Source: Corynebacterium sp. (lineage in GTDB: Bacteria > Actinomycetota > Actinomycetes > Mycobacteriales > Mycobacteriaceae). From it: 13,158 bases of DNA. Below are positions 12,529 through 13,158 of the stretch, one piece after another. The notes below the pieces were generated by a model, which was given only the letters and a program-made list of their open reading frames with translations, was not told the DNA's origin and ran no database searches. The DNA lies in assembly GCF_030826625.1 (NCBI RefSeq), contig NZ_JAPJNQ010000060.1, forward strand, positions 1 through 13,158. Direction: 5' to 3'. Position numbers and translations under genes: made by a program. How positions within the stretch are numbered: position 1 is the first letter of the stretch; each line of letters starts with the position of its first letter.

Positions 12529-13158
12529 ATGATCACACGTATGTCCACACTGTTTTTGCGCACGTTGCGCGAAGACCCTGCAGATGCCGAGGTTGTCTCC
12601 CACAAGCTGCTTGTACGCGCCGGCTATATTCGACGCGTTGCACCAGGAATTTACACCTGGCTGCCGTTAGGGCTGAAGGCGTTGCGCAGGCTAGAAGGCA
12701 TCGTGCGAGAAGAAATGGATGCCATCGGTGGGCAAGAATTACTGTTCCCCGCGTTGTTGCCGCGCGAACCCTACGAGGCTACTGATCGCTGGCGTGAATA
12801 CGGCGACAACCTGTTCCGCTTGAAGGACCGGAAGAATGCGGACTTGTTGTTGGGGCCGACTCACGAAGAAATGTTCAGCACCGCGGTCAAAGACATGTTT
12901 GGTTCCTACAAAGATTTCCCGGTCACCCTGTACCAGATTCAAACTAAATACCGCGACGAAGAGCGTCCGCGGGCGGGCATTCTGCGTGGCCGCGAATTTT
13001 TGATGAAGGATTCTTATTCCTTTGATCTCACCGACGAAGGCCTCGATGCTGCCTACCAGCGTCACCGCGATGCCTACCGGCGTATTTTCGACCGGGTGGG
13101 ACTCGCCTATGCCAGCTGCCAGGCACCCTCAGGCGCCATGGGCGGCTCGGCTTCGGAG
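12529..13158 (+). CDS. proS: prolyl-tRNA synthetase, N-terminal part (runs off the window)
   Basis: The first 210 codons of class II prolyl-tRNA synthetase, which charges tRNA-Pro; the frame is open to the last base. The opening MITRMSTLFLRTLREDP, the motif 1 region (GIYTWLPLGLKALRRLEGIVREEM, described from about 46-69) and the motif 2 region (YRDEERPRAG then LRGREFLMKDSYSFD, about 143-168) are clear. GPTHEE at about 109-114 contributes to the active site. The bacterial-type insertion domain, motif 3 and anticodon-binding domain would lie beyond the window. The ATG at 12529 is chosen from the family start and the -10 six bases upstream; the ATG at codon 5 would lose conserved residues. Confidence 0.96.
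   Translation, partial: MITRMSTLFLRTLREDPADAEVVSHKLLVRAGYIRRVAPGIYTWLPLGLKALRRLEGIVREEMDAIGGQELLFPALLPREPYEATDRWREYGDNLFRLKDRKNADLLLGPTHEEMFSTAVKDMFGSYKDFPVTLYQIQTKYRDEERPRAGILRGREFLMKDSYSFDLTDEGLDAAYQRHRDAYRRIFDRVGLAYASCQAPSGAMGGSASE

Overview
The window looks like core chromosome of a Corynebacterium. The evidence is moderate GC, a mycothione reductase (mycothiol is restricted to actinobacteria), a mycobacterial MapB-type methionine aminopeptidase, malate:quinone oxidoreductase, and the order ispG - penicillin-binding lipoprotein - mapB. That order resembles the Mycobacterium tuberculosis gcpE/Rv2864c/mapB region as I remember it. No tRNA, rRNA, insertion sequence, prophage, CRISPR array or integration scar was seen, and no gap without a gene exceeds 300 bases.

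Layout. Plus strand: 3' end of ispG (1-126), a penicillin-binding lipoprotein (159-2003), an APC-family amino-acid permease (2106-3596) and mapB (3710-4576). Minus strand: mtr (4625-6106) and, upstream of it, an alpha/beta hydrolase (6213-7289), probably co-transcribed. Plus strand: mqo (7532-9028), divergent from the hydrolase. Minus strand: selO (9119-10573) preceded by an ornithine cyclodeaminase/mu-crystallin-family gene (10577-11509), a tight two-gene operon, and yaaA (11722-12486) further upstream. Plus strand: the first 210 codons of proS (12529-13158, cut by the window edge), divergent from yaaA.

Functional themes. The left part concerns the envelope and protein maturation (isoprenoid precursor synthesis, peptidoglycan transpeptidase, N-terminal Met removal). 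The middle and right carry redox and oxidative-stress functions: Mtr recycles mycothiol disulfide, Mqo feeds malate electrons to menaquinone, SelO AMPylates proteins in redox control in other bacteria, and YaaA protects against peroxide. Whether these are co-regulated cannot be told from the sequence.

The most notable non-genic signals are: (1) a recurring TANNNT hexamer 6-7 bases before the start codon of five genes, pointing to leaderless transcripts, while the two genes with strong Shine-Dalgarno sequences lack it; (2) a yaaA/proS divergent promoter in which each -10 lies where the other's -35 would be; (3) a 16-bp tandem array with CACAGTG cores in the leader of the cyclodeaminase-selO operon, and an 18-bp tandem duplication sharing AGTGCCA at the other end of that operon; (4) a repeat-rich stretch at 6041-6214, where the mtr reading frame stays open 44 codons upstream of its ATG into the end of the hydrolase gene; (5) a 9-bp perfect inverted repeat plus TTGCAAG pair before mapB. 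I see no wholly new multi-gene system; the window is mostly ordinary core genome.
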